DNA of 64,000 bases, taken from contig NC_041713.1 of assembly GCF_900700375.1 (NCBI RefSeq), positions 18,379,464 through 18,443,463 on the forward strand, written 5' to 3'. Under the pieces are notes generated by a model. The model saw only the letters and a list, made by a program, of their open reading frames with translations. It had not been told where the DNA came from and did not search any database. Shown here piece by piece: positions 11,622 through 22,999 of the stretch. The stretch comes from Denticeps clupeoides (Eukaryota; Chordata; Actinopteri; Clupeiformes; Denticipitidae). How positions within the stretch are numbered: position 1 is the first letter of the stretch; every line of letters starts with the position of its first letter. The translations under genes were made by a program, and so were the position numbers.

Positions 11622-12235
11622 ATGAGTCTCTCAGCTAAAGACAAGGCGGCGGTCAAGGCCTTCTGGGCGAAAGCTGCTACCAAGGCTGATGACATCGGCA
11701 GCGATGCTCTGTCCAGGTGAGTGGATTTTATCCTCATGTTTACTGGGAGGGTCTGAATGCGCGCCTTTAACCCGGAGTCTCGTGTGAATCTGGACAGGAT
11801 GCTGGTGGTCTACCCTCAGACCAAGACTTACTTCTCCCACTGGAAGGACCTGAGCCCCGGGTCTGCCCCGGTCAGGAAGCACGGCAAGACCGTGATGGGC
11901 GGTGTTGCGGAGGCTGTGGCCAAAATCGATGACCTGACCGGTGGCCTGCTGACCCTCAGCGAGCTGCACGCCTTCACTCTGCGTGTGGATCCCGCCAACT
12001 TCAAGGTCAGTTCATCTCCCAGCAGCAACAATATTTCATTGTGTGACATATATATACGAGTTTATATGCAAGCAGTAATCCTGACGATCTACTTTCTCCT
12101 CCTCAGATTCTGTCCCACAACCTCCTGGTGGTTTTGGCCACTCAGTTCCCCGAGGACTTCACTCCCGAGGTCCACGTGGCCATGGACAAGTTCCTGAGCG
12201 CCCTGGCTCTGGCTCTGTCCGAGAAATACAGATAA
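11622..12235 (+). CDS. alpha-type globin (alpha1)
   Basis: Alpha chain of haemoglobin. Exons are 11622-11716, 11798-12005 and 12107-12235 (95, 208, 129 nt), giving 143 codons plus TAA. Introns are GT-AG at the conserved sites. It starts '[15 protein letters not shown]', has '[15 protein letters not shown]' at the start of exon 2, the distal His in 'RKHGKTV', the proximal His in 'LSELHAF', and ends '[10 protein letters not shown]'. The length is normal for fish alpha chains, one or two residues longer than mammalian. AATAAA at 12281-12286 is close to the stop. It is head-to-head with beta1 and followed by beta2 on the opposite strand, so it could be co-regulated with either. Confidence 0.96.
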
Positions 12236-12299
12236 ATGTGCTCAGATGGGCCTGCAGTCTGTTATGTTTCTGTGATCAATAATAAAGCAGAATTTAGAT

Positions 12300-13500
12300 C
12301 AAACGCAATTATTTTTTGTCTCGTTTATTCTTTGTAAGAACATTGTGCCTGCTGACAAAAATATATATTTGACCATTTGAAATAAATTGTTAAACCCCGT
12401 TAGACCCACAAAAAGAGTTTAAATTGTTCAAGAAAAATGAACCTTCACATAAATCTTAGAGGTATTTACATGTAAGTAACGTATGACAGTAACACAATTT
12501 CAAAATCGAAATTGTTGCTTGTGGGTTTCAGACCATCCTTTTAAGTGAATACATAAATGTTGACTAATTTGTAGAAATTATTTTCATTTTTTTTTATTTT
12601 TCAAATCTGGCTGAAGTCATATTTGTCATCTGCGTTCTCCAACTGAAGTTCTCCGTACAAATTTGTTTTATATCGGATGCCCGGGGATCGAAAAACAATG
12701 AAAAAAAAAAAACAATAAGTCATTTTCATTATTATTTTGAATATTAAATAAAAACATTTTATTTGTGGACGTTTGTGAATTAATGGGGTTTGTTGACAAT
12801 AACTTACATTGTCCCCTACATTTTTGCTTTTGGCGAATTTGCACAGATCTGAAATAGTTTTTTAATGTACATATAAGACAACGCTCAAATTAACCTAACT
12901 GAACTAACTTTTTATTGTCTTTGTTAAAAACTTGTTTTAAATTTTTTTTTAAAAACCAAATAAAAGCATATGCATAAATTGTTGTCACGTGTTGCAATTG
13001 TGAGATGGGGGAACATTAATTATTACAATATAATACTAATTGCTTGCATGTATAATACAATTTACTCTATAATTACTATAATTTGCTATTTATTGTTCCT
13101 TTGTTGTTGGTGCCGGTCCCAAGCCCGGGTAAACGGGAAAAGGCATCCGGTGTAACACCAGACCAGTTATTCCGCTGTGGCGACATGAGCTTTGCTCGAC
13201 ACGAGATTATGATTAATTATGATATTTTATCATATGAACGATGACGACGAGCTGTCTCCGATTAAAGGTTGAACAGACGTGTGGCGCAAATTAAAAGAAG
13301 TTTGAGAGGATGGTTTATTCTGTTTATTCCGTGGTTGCGTTAACAGTATTCGTTTGTTTGAAAGTGAAACTCTGGAGGAATGATGTTTTTGACCATTTTA
13401 TGATAAATCATTTAAAAATACCATGATAAAATTGCCGAGGTCAAATCACCAAGTAAACATTGATCAAAATACCGACACAAAACGACAGTTTTGCCTTTAG
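12300..13500. other. alpha1/beta2 intergenic spacer
   Basis: AT-rich, with one fragment at about 13097-13215 (core GCCGGTCCCAAGCCCGGGTA) that resembles a common fish dispersed repeat whose class I cannot name with certainty. No gene seen. Confidence 0.5.
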
Positions 13501-13572
13501 ACCTGGGCCATTTATTTGCTTTAAGTTACAAATACACATGAGTGACAGAGAGTGACAGTCGGGCATGGCTCT

Positions 13573-14191
13573 CTAGTGGTACTGCCTGCAGAGGGAGGAC
13601 ACGGCCACGGCGAGGAACTTCTGGAACGCGGCCTGGACCTCTGCAGTGAACGCAGCTCCCATCTGGGCAGCGACGACGATGGTGAGGCAGTCGGCCAGCA
13701 GCTGCGGGTCAAGCAGAGACATCACGTCACAAGACTGTTCCACCACACACACACACGACTGCATACATGTAGTGAAGGTTGGAGACAGAAGACGCACCTT
13801 GAAGTTGTCGGGATCCACGTGGAGCTTCTCGGAGTGCAGCACGCTCAGCTCCGCGTAGGTGGCCTTGATGTTGTCCATGTTCTTCACGGCCCTGTCCAGC
13901 CCTTGAAGCACCACCTTGCCGTGGGCGGCGACCTTGGGGTTGCCCATGATGGCGGTGGCATTGTACAAGTTTCCGAAGCTGCCAAAGTAGCGCTGAGTCC
14001 AGGGATACACAACCAGACACCTGTCAGGAGAACGAGCGGGTGAGTGAAGCCTGAACCCCCCACTGCTGAACTGCAAGGAGAACAAGTCTCATTTATTACC
14101 TGGCCAGAGCTTTGCCACCCGCGACATCGTAGTCGAGTTTGGAGAAGATGCTCTGGATGGTGCTGCGCTCGAACTCGGTCCACTCAACCAT
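13573..14191 (-). CDS. beta-type globin (beta2)
   Basis: Second copy of the beta1 gene. Exons 14191-14100, 14020-13798 and 13701-13573 have identical lengths to beta1 and every boundary is shifted by exactly 4,068 bp. The protein has 147 residues and differs from beta1 at 10 positions by my count, including N to S, S to K and V to I in exon 1, and K to M, S to G and M to K around residues 55-59. Distal and proximal His, Ser93 and the C-terminal His are kept. Introns differ from beta1 at only 3 of 175 bases. No alpha gene lies beside its promoter; the next 6 kb upstream is repeats. It looks functional. Confidence 0.95.
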
Positions 14192-14249
14192 TCTGGCGGC
14201 TGCTGCGCTTTCCAAGAGTCTTGGACTTGTGATCTTCTGAAACATGCGG

Positions 14250-14300
14250 GAGTCCCTTATAAACGCCTCAAGTCACTCCGCCCTCGCATCTGGGAGGGAC
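14250..14300 (-). promoter_or_regulatory. beta2 promoter
   Basis: A TTATAAAC box at about 14257-14264 lies at the same distance from the ATG as in beta1. Similarity to the beta1 upstream region stops near 14300, so beta2 lacks the paired GATA sites seen at 10263-10277. Confidence 0.5.
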
Positions 14301-14640
14301 AGCTGTAAGAACGGAGTCACTGTAGACATACATAATGTAGACATGATACTAATGACAAAGCAATTGGGATTGTAAAATTTTAAAATATTATTTTATAATG
14401 TAAAACTGAAAATATGCGTGTATGCTGTTTGCTGATTTTGGGTTTCCATCCTTCATTATAAAGCAGTTTTTACGGATGCTTTCAATGCATCTGTGAAGAA
14501 TGTCGATTTTATTAAGGACGAATAACCAGGTTTCAAATGCAAGTAATCGAAAGGGTACTGAACCGAACACTGCAGCAACTCAGAAATACCTTACCACGCT
14601 GAATCATATGACAAACCCGTGAGAGAATATGAACGTGGCC
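14301..14640. other. spacer, nothing recognised
   Basis: AT-rich sequence between beta2 and the Gypsy fossil; no gene or repeat identified. Confidence 0.5.
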
Positions 14641-16300
14641 ATCTACCTCCGCCTCCTGGTCAGACGTGGGACATGTCAGCAGACTTTTTTTTTTTTACCC
14701 CAACATCTAGAGACCCTGCCCCCCCGACGGCCCCGGAGTGGAATCGTACGCTGTCGGTACTCAGTCACCAAGAAGGGGTCTAGGATGAAGCGACTCTGGC
14801 TCTATGAACACATCAGCCGGCCCAGTGATCCGGAACCGGTGGATGGAGGGATGACGTAATGAAAGGTTTCAGCGTGTTGACATGGAACACTGGATGTGCA
14901 CGGATATTGGGTGGTAGTTGAAGATGCTAGGTGAGGGGATTCAGCCAGCTAAGGATTCCAAATGTACCAAGGGGACAGTTTGTGTGACTCAGTCTGGAGA
15001 CTTGAGTGGACGCTCTCTGTCCACATTCTCAGCCACGCTCTCTGTCCCACTCGGAAGCGCAGGGTTGATGCGACAAGGGCCAACTGCGCTGAGGTAACTG
15101 GGCCGGGTGCGTTGATTGTCTGAAGCTGGGTGATAGGGTGATAGTAGCCTAGTAGCCTAGTGGGTAACACACTCGCCTATGAACCAGAAGACCCAGGTTC
15201 AAATCCTACTTACTACCATTGTGTCCCTGAGCAAGACACTTAACCCTAAGTTGCTCCAGGGGGGGACTGTCCCTGTAACTACTGATCGAAAGTCGCTCTG
15301 GATAAGGGCGTCTGATAAATGCCGTAAATGTAAATGTAAATGAAGCGAAGAACCGCAGGTATCATCCTGTTGGTTGGTTCTCTCCACCTGGACGTTGGTC
15401 TGAGGGTGGTAGAGGGAGAGACTGCTGAGCCGTCAGAATGCCTTCCACACAGCTGAGACAAATTGGGGTCCCCAATCGGAGACAATGTGCTGTGGGAACC
15501 CATGAAGGCAGACGACGTGCTGGAGCACAAGGTCAGCAGTTGTGGCAGAGGAAAGCAGGCCGGGTAGGAGTGATCCACTATGGTCAGGATGGTGGTCGAT
15601 CCGTTGGCTTTGGGGAGACCGGTGATGAAGTTCAAGGCGAGGTGGGTCCAGGGACAACAAGGAATTGGAAGAGGATGCAAGGGACCAACGTGAGGAGTGT
15701 TGGGAATCGTGGCCCGGGCACAGACGTCACAGGCATCCACGTAGACCTGTTCATCCCGGCGAATGAACGAGATGGTCCATTGGCGTCCTGGATGGCCAGA
15801 GACGTCTGGGGCAGCCCGGACCTTACTCTCCAGGGACCACCAGAGAGGGTGGATTGGTTCGGGTGAGACGGAGGATTGGTTCGGGTTCAGAGTCTGGAGC
15901 GTGCTGCCGGGACAGGGCATCTGATTTCTGATTCCAGGAACCAGAACAGTTCGAAAAAGATGGCCCACCTCGTCTGACAGGGATTGAGTTGTTTAGCAGA
16001 CTTGATGGTGATGACATTTTTATGGTCGGTCCAGACCAGAAAGGGGGTGTCACAGCTTTGCAACCAGTGTCGCCACTCCTTGAGTGCTCACGCGACCACT
16101 AGCAACTCATGGTCTCCCACCCCATAACGCTGCTGCGTCAGAGTGAACTTCCATGAGAAGAAGCAACACTGGTGCGGTTTCTGGTCTAGGCCACGTTGTG
16201 AGAGGACAGCATCTGTGGATGGATGGATTGGATAGATGGATGGATGGATGGCATCTGTTGTCAGGGAACAGGGGTTGCTCCGGACTTGGAGTTTCATGAT
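14640..16300 (-). mobile_element. Ty3/Gypsy-type pol fossil
   Basis: In minus-strand order: an RNase H-like part near 16290-15920 ('TDAVLSQRGLDQKPHQC'), an integrase part near 15800-15370 ('[18 protein letters not shown]'), and a C-terminal integrase part near 15130-14950. A SINE (15142-15342) is inserted into it. It is broken in several places and no paired LTRs were found. Confidence 0.75.
15142..15342 (+). mobile_element. tRNA-derived SINE (family A)
   Basis: RNA polymerase III box A-like TAGCCTAGTGGG near 15153 and box B GGTTCAAATCC near 15196 are followed by a conserved body with a GTCGCTCTGGATAAGGGCGT core and a TAAATG tail. The same family occurs at 37.8, 40.4, 40.6, 54.3, 56.1 and 62.0 kb. 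This copy interrupts the Gypsy fossil, so it is younger. Confidence 0.8.
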
Positions 16301-16425
16301 CGTCCTGTGTAATGTTCCCTGATTGTTATCACCTCTGTATCATTGTATAAAACTATCCTGTTCATGTCTGTTTGCCATCGGGTCATTGTCTGGTGATGTT
16401 TCCCCTGTCGTGTGAATGGGCAAAC
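16263..16425 (+). mobile_element. LTR fragment related to the solo LTR at 6974
   Basis: Shares GTCCTGTGTAATGTTCCCT and flanking sequence with the reverse complement of 6974-7285. It is diverged and lacks clear ends. Confidence 0.5.
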
Positions 16426-16979
16426 ATGATTAAATTGACTTGAATTTTTCAATTCAGTCACTTTCAGTCAATGTGAAAGAACCCAGTATCATCAACGTTC
16501 TCAATAATCAACTGAAATGTACTTGACTAATTCATGTCTACAAAAGAAACACATAATAATTGTGTTACATTTACTAAAATCCTTTATTTTTTTTATTCAA
16601 AGCCCCCCTGTTTCCAGTGTATGGTAGTAGATGTTATGGTGTTATTGTTTTGCCTGTACCGGAATTGGCCAGGAATCAGAATGTGTCCGCAGCCACCGGC
16701 CTCCATGGGACACTGTTATTAGACAAATTTCCTGAAAAAAGTGCTTGCAGAATTCCCTCCCAGAATTCCCTCCTGAACGTCAGATCAGGATACAGCAAAC
16801 ATAAAAAACTGTATAATCAATTTTTTTTATACAATAATTTTATTTTATACAATAAAAAATATCGCCGTTAATCTATTCACAAAGTTGGGTTGGGAGCTGG
16901 GTCAATACTACGCAAGCTATGATGACTTTCACCCTGATATTTTAGCGCGGATGTATACCTAGCTGAATTGCACTGTAGG

Positions 16980-19900
16980 GGGCGAGAACGAGTCTTCGAA
17001 CTGTGAAATTACCACATCAAACGTGACTTGGTAACATGGATGCAACTATGAAGCCGCTGGGTTTTCTTCAGGGAAAATTTATTTATAAGAATCTTCCCAA
17101 TGGAAACCTTGACAAGACTAAAGTGGTTTGCACCTTGTGCAAAGCGGAATTAGTTTACTGTGGGAGTTCTTCCAGTCTCAAGTACCACCTAAACGCAAAG
17201 AATCCGTTTATGCGGAGGATGCCGGGCCAAGTACTGATGTAGTGCAGGGGAAGAGTTGTCGCCAAACTACTGTGTTTGAGTGCAACCGAGGCAAGCCCGT
17301 CAGCCAAGCTAACTAATCTCCTCGCTCAATGGATTGCCACCAGCTGCCGGCCTATTGGCGTTGTAAAAAACACATGAAGACCATGTGGTGTTGGAGAAGA
17401 GAATAGAGTGAGTAGAAAAAACTCTTTCTCCCTCCACACAAAGCACTGTATTCAACCACTCCAATTTGATGTTACCTGGCAGAAAGAGGCATGGCACAAT
17501 AGAGGTTAAAAATGTACAGTTTCTAATTTATTAACACCGGTAAATAATTATTGTAGTTACATGTGAATATTGAATGTAAAAAGGTACCAAGGTTACAGAG
17601 AAAGTAAACATGAGAAGAAAGAGTAAAGAGGGAGAAGAGAAAGAGAGGGGAAGATAAAGTCTCAGAAGCCTTCCGGCTTCCGAGGGAAACCCCCCTGAGC
17701 AAGATAGCTCAGAGCCTCTCCTCCCTTCCACATGTGTGCAGACTTTTATACCCCTGGCCTACAGGAAGTTGTCACTGACCAATCAGAACCTGTTGTTTCT
17801 GATGTCACGCCCCCCGGTGCCTCCCATTTGGGGAAGACAAAGAGGGTGGGCGGTCCTGACGGCTGATACTTCACACGTTGATGTTGGACAAAAGGCATGT
17901 AAAAACCGGGGTGTCGAATCTTCACCCACAACCGTCGACACAGGAATGTCACACCTCCCCCTGCAGACATCTGTTATGCAAGGCAAAAGCAGGCTCCCTG
18001 TGATGTCCATTCTTACAGCGTGGTTGAAGATGATGGGCTCGAGCTTGTTCTCCAGGCGGCCACAGACGACTCATCTTACAAACTACCTGCGAGGCGAACT
18101 ATCATGAGGAGAATACATGACCGACGAGAAGATGGTAGAGGCGAGGTGTGTAGCACTGACTGGGGACCGTTGGACATCTATCAACAATGATAACTACCTC
18201 GGCATTACTGTACACCTCATCGATGCCAGCTGGGAACTTCACTCCTTCGCTTTGGGTAGGCTACGTTATGTAATTTTAAATGACATAATTTAATTTAATT
18301 ACTTAGCCTATTAATTACCACGACACCACGAATTACCAGCACATTATGTTTGCTTCTTGATGATTGCTAGTTGTTTACTACTAGTAAACTGATTCTGATC
18401 TACTTTGTCTGTCCGTTAGGTGTGATGAAAACAGAGGAGCATCACTTTGCAGAAGCGTGTGCCATATAAGAACTATTGGAACAGACAGCACTCCTAATAT
18501 GGTGGCAGCAGGGAGGATACTGACATTCGAGCGTTTGCCCTGTGTTGTGCATGTTGTACAGAGAGCTATTGTAATGTCACTTCGGAAAGGTGGTTTTGAT
18601 GGTGCACTGGCCAAGTGGTCGGACATTTCAAACACAGTCTGACCAACTGAGATGAGCTGAATGTCCAGCAAGCCTCCCTTGGACAAGTTCAGGAGCCACT
18701 CGTGCAAGATGTTCCAACACGGTGGAATTCCACCCTTGAGATGATCAAGCACGTGAGGCGCAACAGAGAGGCACTGCACACAACGCTGTCTCAGCAGAAG
18801 CACAATCTGGCCCTCCCAACAAATGCTGAATATGAGAAGTTGGCAAAGCTAGAGAAACCGCTGGAGCCATGCAGGTATAGTCTACAAAGATGGCGTGTTC
18901 ATGAATTGGCATACAAGTACTTTTAAATGTCACTTTGTATTTAAGAAACACATGCCCTTAAATGTAATGTGATTAAGAACTTTAAAAATGTGTAATCTGA
19001 GTTAAATGAATCAGTCATGAATTATTTATTGCTCTGTTTCTGTGTGTGTGTCTGTGTAGGTACATCACTGAGCTCCTTGGTGGGGATAAGTATGTATCCT
19101 GCTCTGTGGTTCTACCTGCCCTGTGCCACCTCCAGCACGCGATGAAGATCTCAGATGATGATCCTGCCTTTATTGGGCGATTCAAGGCTGCCTTCACCAA
19201 GGACCTCAACCAGTGGAGGGAGAATATAAACCTGGAATGGCTTAAGGTATGTCAGACTGACCAGAAGATAACTGCATTGTTTGACCATTATAGACTGTTA
19301 AGACAGTAGATCGGTCAATGAATAGATGAATGAGTCATGAAGAAATATGGAGGTTGGATGTGGAAAGTGAAATTTTCATCAATCAATAATTATTGTTTTT
19401 TATTCATCAAAGGTGGCGACTGCTCTAGATCCACGATTTAAGGACCTCAAGTGCTTGCCCAGAGCAGAGAGGGAGCCAGTGTGGGCAAAGCTAAGTGAGT
19501 TGGTGAAGGGAGAAGAATCTGCTCTGCAGCCTCTTGGGGAGGAGAACCCTGAGCCACCCAAGAAAAAAACAGCCCTGCTACTGATAAGATCAGACTCAGA
19601 ATCAGATGAGGAGACACCAGAAGACAACACTGTGGAGAGGTACAAAGTAGAGCCCAGTGCCAGTCTAGATCAGTGTCCACTGAAGTGGTGGTCGGAGCAC
19701 ACTGCTGTCTATGGTAAGATGGCCAACATTGCCCCTAAATACTTGGGGACTCCTGCCACAACTGTCCCATGCAAAAGACTTTTTTCTTTAGCAGGCCATA
19801 TTGTGCAGAAGAGGAGATCTACTTTGTCACCAGAAAATGTGAACAAGCTGGTCTGCCTGAGTGACTGGTGGAAGAAGGAGAAATAGAGCTTGGACTGATA

Positions 19901-20120
19901 GACACAAAGCTACTGACTGTAAACAGTTCGTCACAACCTCTTATGTAGGTCTACAGTTCAAAATTCATGTTTAACTGAATAAACAGTTGCTAAACACAAG
20001 TACATCTTATTGAACATAATTTATTTTCATCACCAATTATCATAGTAGAACAGCTTTCTCAAACAGTTTTTGATGCATTTTGGAAACAGGAGATGAGCCC
20101 CTCGTCTAATGCGCCACCTG
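16980..20120 (+). mobile_element. hAT DNA transposon with introns, dead
   Basis: Pieces of a hAT transposase in order: an N-terminal BED-type zinc finger at 17036-17225 ('VVCTLCKAEL' then 'LKYHL'), the RNase H-like middle at 18457-18870 ('IRTIGTDSTPNMVAAGRIL', 'VPTRWNSTLEMI'), and the C-terminal dimerisation region at 19740-19885 ('VPCKRLFSLAGHIVQKRRS'). Three GT-AG introns are visible at about 18256-18419, 18875-19059 and 19247-19412, a four-exon plan like that of Tol2. The frame shifts after the zinc finger and an internal piece is missing near 18465, so it is not functional. A 656-bp solo LTR (17362-18017) has inserted into the first exon. Outer ends are approximate; I could not fix the terminal inverted repeats. 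Confidence 0.8.
17362..18017 (-). mobile_element. solo LTR inserted in the hAT element (fossil)
   Basis: A 656-bp unit beginning TGTAAAA and ending CTTACA, flanked by a 4-bp duplication GCGT (17358-17361 and 18018-18021). On the minus strand it has a GGGTATAAAAG box near 17750 and an AATAAA-type signal near 17530, as in an LTR. Its family was not identified. Its intact ends and target duplication indicate it is younger than the hAT copy. Confidence 0.65.
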
Positions 20121-20620
20121 GCTTGAGAAACCCGTTCTCAAAGACTTACTTTTAGTCATTATTTGGGTAGCACACATATTCTGAATGCCTTCGGCAGAAT
20201 TCAAATGAGCCATTTGAATCTAGATTAATCTAGATTAATTACAAGATTACAGTGATATTAATCTAGATTTTAAAACATTTATCTATGACCACCACTAATA
20301 ATAATTTTAGGGAGTTACACACAATATTTTTATAATACATTTTAAAATTAAAATGATTGCAATATTAGTTTTTACTATTTTTTTTATATTTTTCTGCAGT
20401 TATGAATTCTTACCACTTCTCAAGAACATATCTTATGTTTATTTGTAAGTCTGTTGATTGTGTTCAACGTGAGTAATCTGCTACTGCATATGGGGTTTTA
20501 TACGAAAAACCTGTGGTAAGGTGTTGTAATCAAACCCGGATAAAACAGTCTTGTGCTAAGTTCTCCATAATAAAGCGGACTCACTACAGAAGGACAGCAC
20601 ACTTTTGATTTGATTTATAA
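20121..20620. other. spacer, nothing recognised
   Basis: AT-rich sequence between the hAT element and alpha2. No gene seen. Confidence 0.5.
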
Positions 20621-20691
20621 ATGTTTTATTGATGTTCGGCTTCGTCAGAGACGACCAGATGCGCGAAGTGCGCCTGCGCCGGGCTCGCCGC

Positions 20692-21340
20692 TTAGCGGTA
20701 TTTCTCGGCGATGGCCAGGGCCAGATTCTGGAGGAACTTCTCCACGGACACCTGGACCTCGGGGGTGAAGTCTGCAGGGAAGTACATGCCTATGACCACG
20801 ATGATGTTGTGCGCCAGGATCTGTGGAGATAAAACGGACCAGAATTAACCTGCTGGACGACCCCCCGCCCCGTCGCACGACACCTTTTAACGATTTACGG
20901 GACGCGCCTTGAAGTTGGACGGGTCGACGCGCAGCTTGAAGGCGTGCACCTCGCTGAGGGCGGTCAGGCCTCCGACCAGGTCGTCCATCTTGCCGACGGC
21001 GTCGCCCACGGCGCCCATGATGTTCTTCCCGTGCTTCTTCACCGGGGCGGAGCCGGGGCTCACATCGGGCCAGTGGGAGAAGTAGGTCTTGGTCTGCGGG
21101 TAGACCGTCAGCATCCTGGACGAACAGGGAGGGGGGGGGATCGGACTAAATGGACATTCCATTCCAACACAGCTAGGCAGAGAGAATTATGGACTTCATA
21201 AAGTCCAGAGAGTCAGAAGAGTTAAGAGATTTTTTTTAACATTACCTTCCCAGGGCGTCGGCTCCGATTTCGTCGGCCTTTCCGCCGATTTTGGCCCAGA
21301 GAGCCTTCACCACAGCTTTGTCCTTGGCAGTGAGACTCAT
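20692..21340 (-). CDS. alpha-type globin (alpha2)
   Basis: Alpha chain of haemoglobin. Exons 21340-21246, 21115-20908 and 20820-20692 (95, 208, 129 nt) give 143 codons plus TAA. It starts '[20 protein letters not shown]', has '[15 protein letters not shown]' in exon 2, distal His in 'KKHGKNI', proximal His in 'LSEVHAF', and ends 'LAIAEKYR'. Intron 2 begins with GC instead of GT (AAG|GCGCGT), while the acceptor is a normal CACAG; no nearby GT keeps the frame. A poly(A) signal lies near 20625. The middle ('[20 protein letters not shown]') is like fish embryonic/larval alpha chains, but stage is not proven. It pairs head-to-head with beta3, 0.9 kb away. Confidence 0.94.
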
Positions 21341-21404
21341 GGCTTCTGTTCTCTTCTCGCAGGATGGATTCAGAACGAAAAATGATCGTGCCGCAATCGA
21401 ACGG

Positions 21405-21480
21405 CTGGCCATTTTTATAGCTTGGTCGGAGGAGGGCACACCCAAAAACCCGAACCCCTCCTTTGGGGTCACGCAACCGA
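21405..21480 (-). promoter_or_regulatory. alpha2 promoter
   Basis: CTATAAAAAT on the minus strand (21411-21420) is a good TATA box about 70 bp before the ATG. CACACCC at 21437-21443 (plus strand) is a KLF-type site. Confidence 0.6.
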
Positions 21481-21499
21481 TGCTTGACGATGCAGATTT

Positions 21500-22095
21500 T
21501 TTTTTTATGTGACTCGGTGCCAGTTTATTTCTGGTTTAATTAAGATAACGGAAATAAGATACTTCTGGGAAAGTCGAAAAAGATACGGCATAAAAAAATT
21601 AGCAAGGGAGTGGCGCATCCCCACCCAATTATTGAAAAAAATAACCATCATATTTCTGTCTGTGTTCAACTACCAAACCATCTATGTCTAAAGTTCCAAA
21701 ATAACGTTTCCGTACAAAACATGGTGAGCAGCATGCATGATCTTGATGCCATTCATATGCTCAGTATTTATGAAGGTGTGCATCTGGATCTGGTCATGCT
21801 CTGGTCTAGGTGGACAGAAAATAACGGATTTAAATTGCGCCCGTGTGCATAAAGCGTCTTAATTTGACTATTTTGCATCCATGTGACGCATGCACCTGCT
21901 TAAAAAAAAAAAAACGGAACATTGTCATCTTCCACACAATTATTAATCCTGAATAATGTGAAATGGACCCATGACACTCAAAGTGGACCGTGGATTTTAA
22001 ATTCCGAGAAGGGCTGGACTCATTTAATTTTTGATAGCTAATCTCAGCAGAACATCTGGTTCTTGGCCTGACCCCAGCTTTTGGAGAAACCATGA
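21500..22095. other. alpha2/beta3 intergenic spacer
   Basis: No gene or clear repeat. The spacer lies between two divergent globin promoters. Confidence 0.5.
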
Positions 22096-22114
22096 CGCTG
22101 TAATTAATCCAAAA

Positions 22115-22180
22115 CGACCCAATCAAATGGATTTTTGAGATGCGGGGCGGGTCCGGGGAGCATCAATAAATAAAGCGCGC
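22115..22180 (+). promoter_or_regulatory. beta3 promoter
   Basis: CCAAT at 22119-22123 and an AATAAATAAAG TATA-like box at 22165-22175, about 70 bp before the ATG. Confidence 0.55.
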
Positions 22181-22245
22181 AGTGCGCAAGGGGAAGGGAT
22201 ATTCTACTGATATTTCTACAGAAAGAAAGCCTTAAACTACTCATC

Positions 22246-22875
22246 ATGGTCGAGTGGACAGATGCTGAGCGCAGCGCCATCGTGGGTCTGTGGGGAAAGA
22301 TCAACGTGAATGAAATCGGACCCCAGGCCCTGAGCAGGTGGGTTTTATTATGCGTATTATTATTATTATTATTATTATTATTGTTAGTATTATTATTATA
22401 ACATTTCTGTTGCACCCAATAGGCTGCTGATCGTGTCTCCCTGGACTCAGAGGTACTTCGGCAACTTCGGTGACCTGTCCAGCCCCGCTGCCATCATGGG
22501 CAACGCCAAGGTGGCCAATCATGGAAAGACCGTGATGAGCGGACTGGACAGAGCCGTGAAGAACCTGGACGACATCAAGAACGAATACAAAGCGCTGAGT
22601 GTGATGCACTCTGAGAAGCTGCACGTGGATCCTGACAACTTCAGGGTAAGATCCTGAAATCCGTCTGTGCATTTCAGACCATATTTACCATTTAATAGAA
22701 TAACTAGATATATATTTAGATCTTTTTTTTCGTTTGTTTCCAGCTCCTGGCTGATTGCATCACCGTGTGCGTGGCCATGAAGTTCGGGGGGTCTGTGTTC
22801 AACGCTGATGTCCAGGAAGCGTGGCAGAAGTTCCTTACCGTCGTGGCGTCCGCCCTCGGGAGACAGTACCACTAG
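22246..22875 (+). CDS. beta-type globin (beta3), adult-like
   Basis: Beta chain of haemoglobin. Exons 22246-22337, 22423-22645 and 22744-22875 (92, 223, 132 nt) give 148 codons plus TAG. The third exon is one codon longer than in beta1, beta2 and beta4 ('[19 protein letters not shown]'), a length I recall from zebrafish adult beta chains. N-terminus '[19 protein letters not shown]' also fits that adult type. Distal His63, proximal His92, Ser93 and the terminal His are present. Position 35, a Tyr in the other three beta chains here, is Ser ('[12 protein letters not shown]'). AATAAA lies at 22957-22962. Introns are GT-AG; an ATT triplet repeat fills intron 1. Confidence 0.96.
22352..22400 (+). 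repeat. ATT microsatellite in beta3 intron 1
   Basis: About nine ATT units, an interruption, then further ATT units, all within the 85-bp first intron of beta3. Confidence 0.8.
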
Positions 22876-22999
22876 GTCAGCATCAGCACCGCGGGAGCAC
22901 AGTCTCGGGGCTCGGAGCTTCTGGAGGTTTCTGACGGGATGTTTCTGAGCAAACCAAATAAAATTTGAAAAAAGATCAGTAACCAACTCAGTGTTGTTC

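Noticed and set aside
15153-15210. tRNA gene
   Set aside because: Box A and box B are present, but the sequence does not fold as a tRNA and continues into a SINE body repeated elsewhere in the window.
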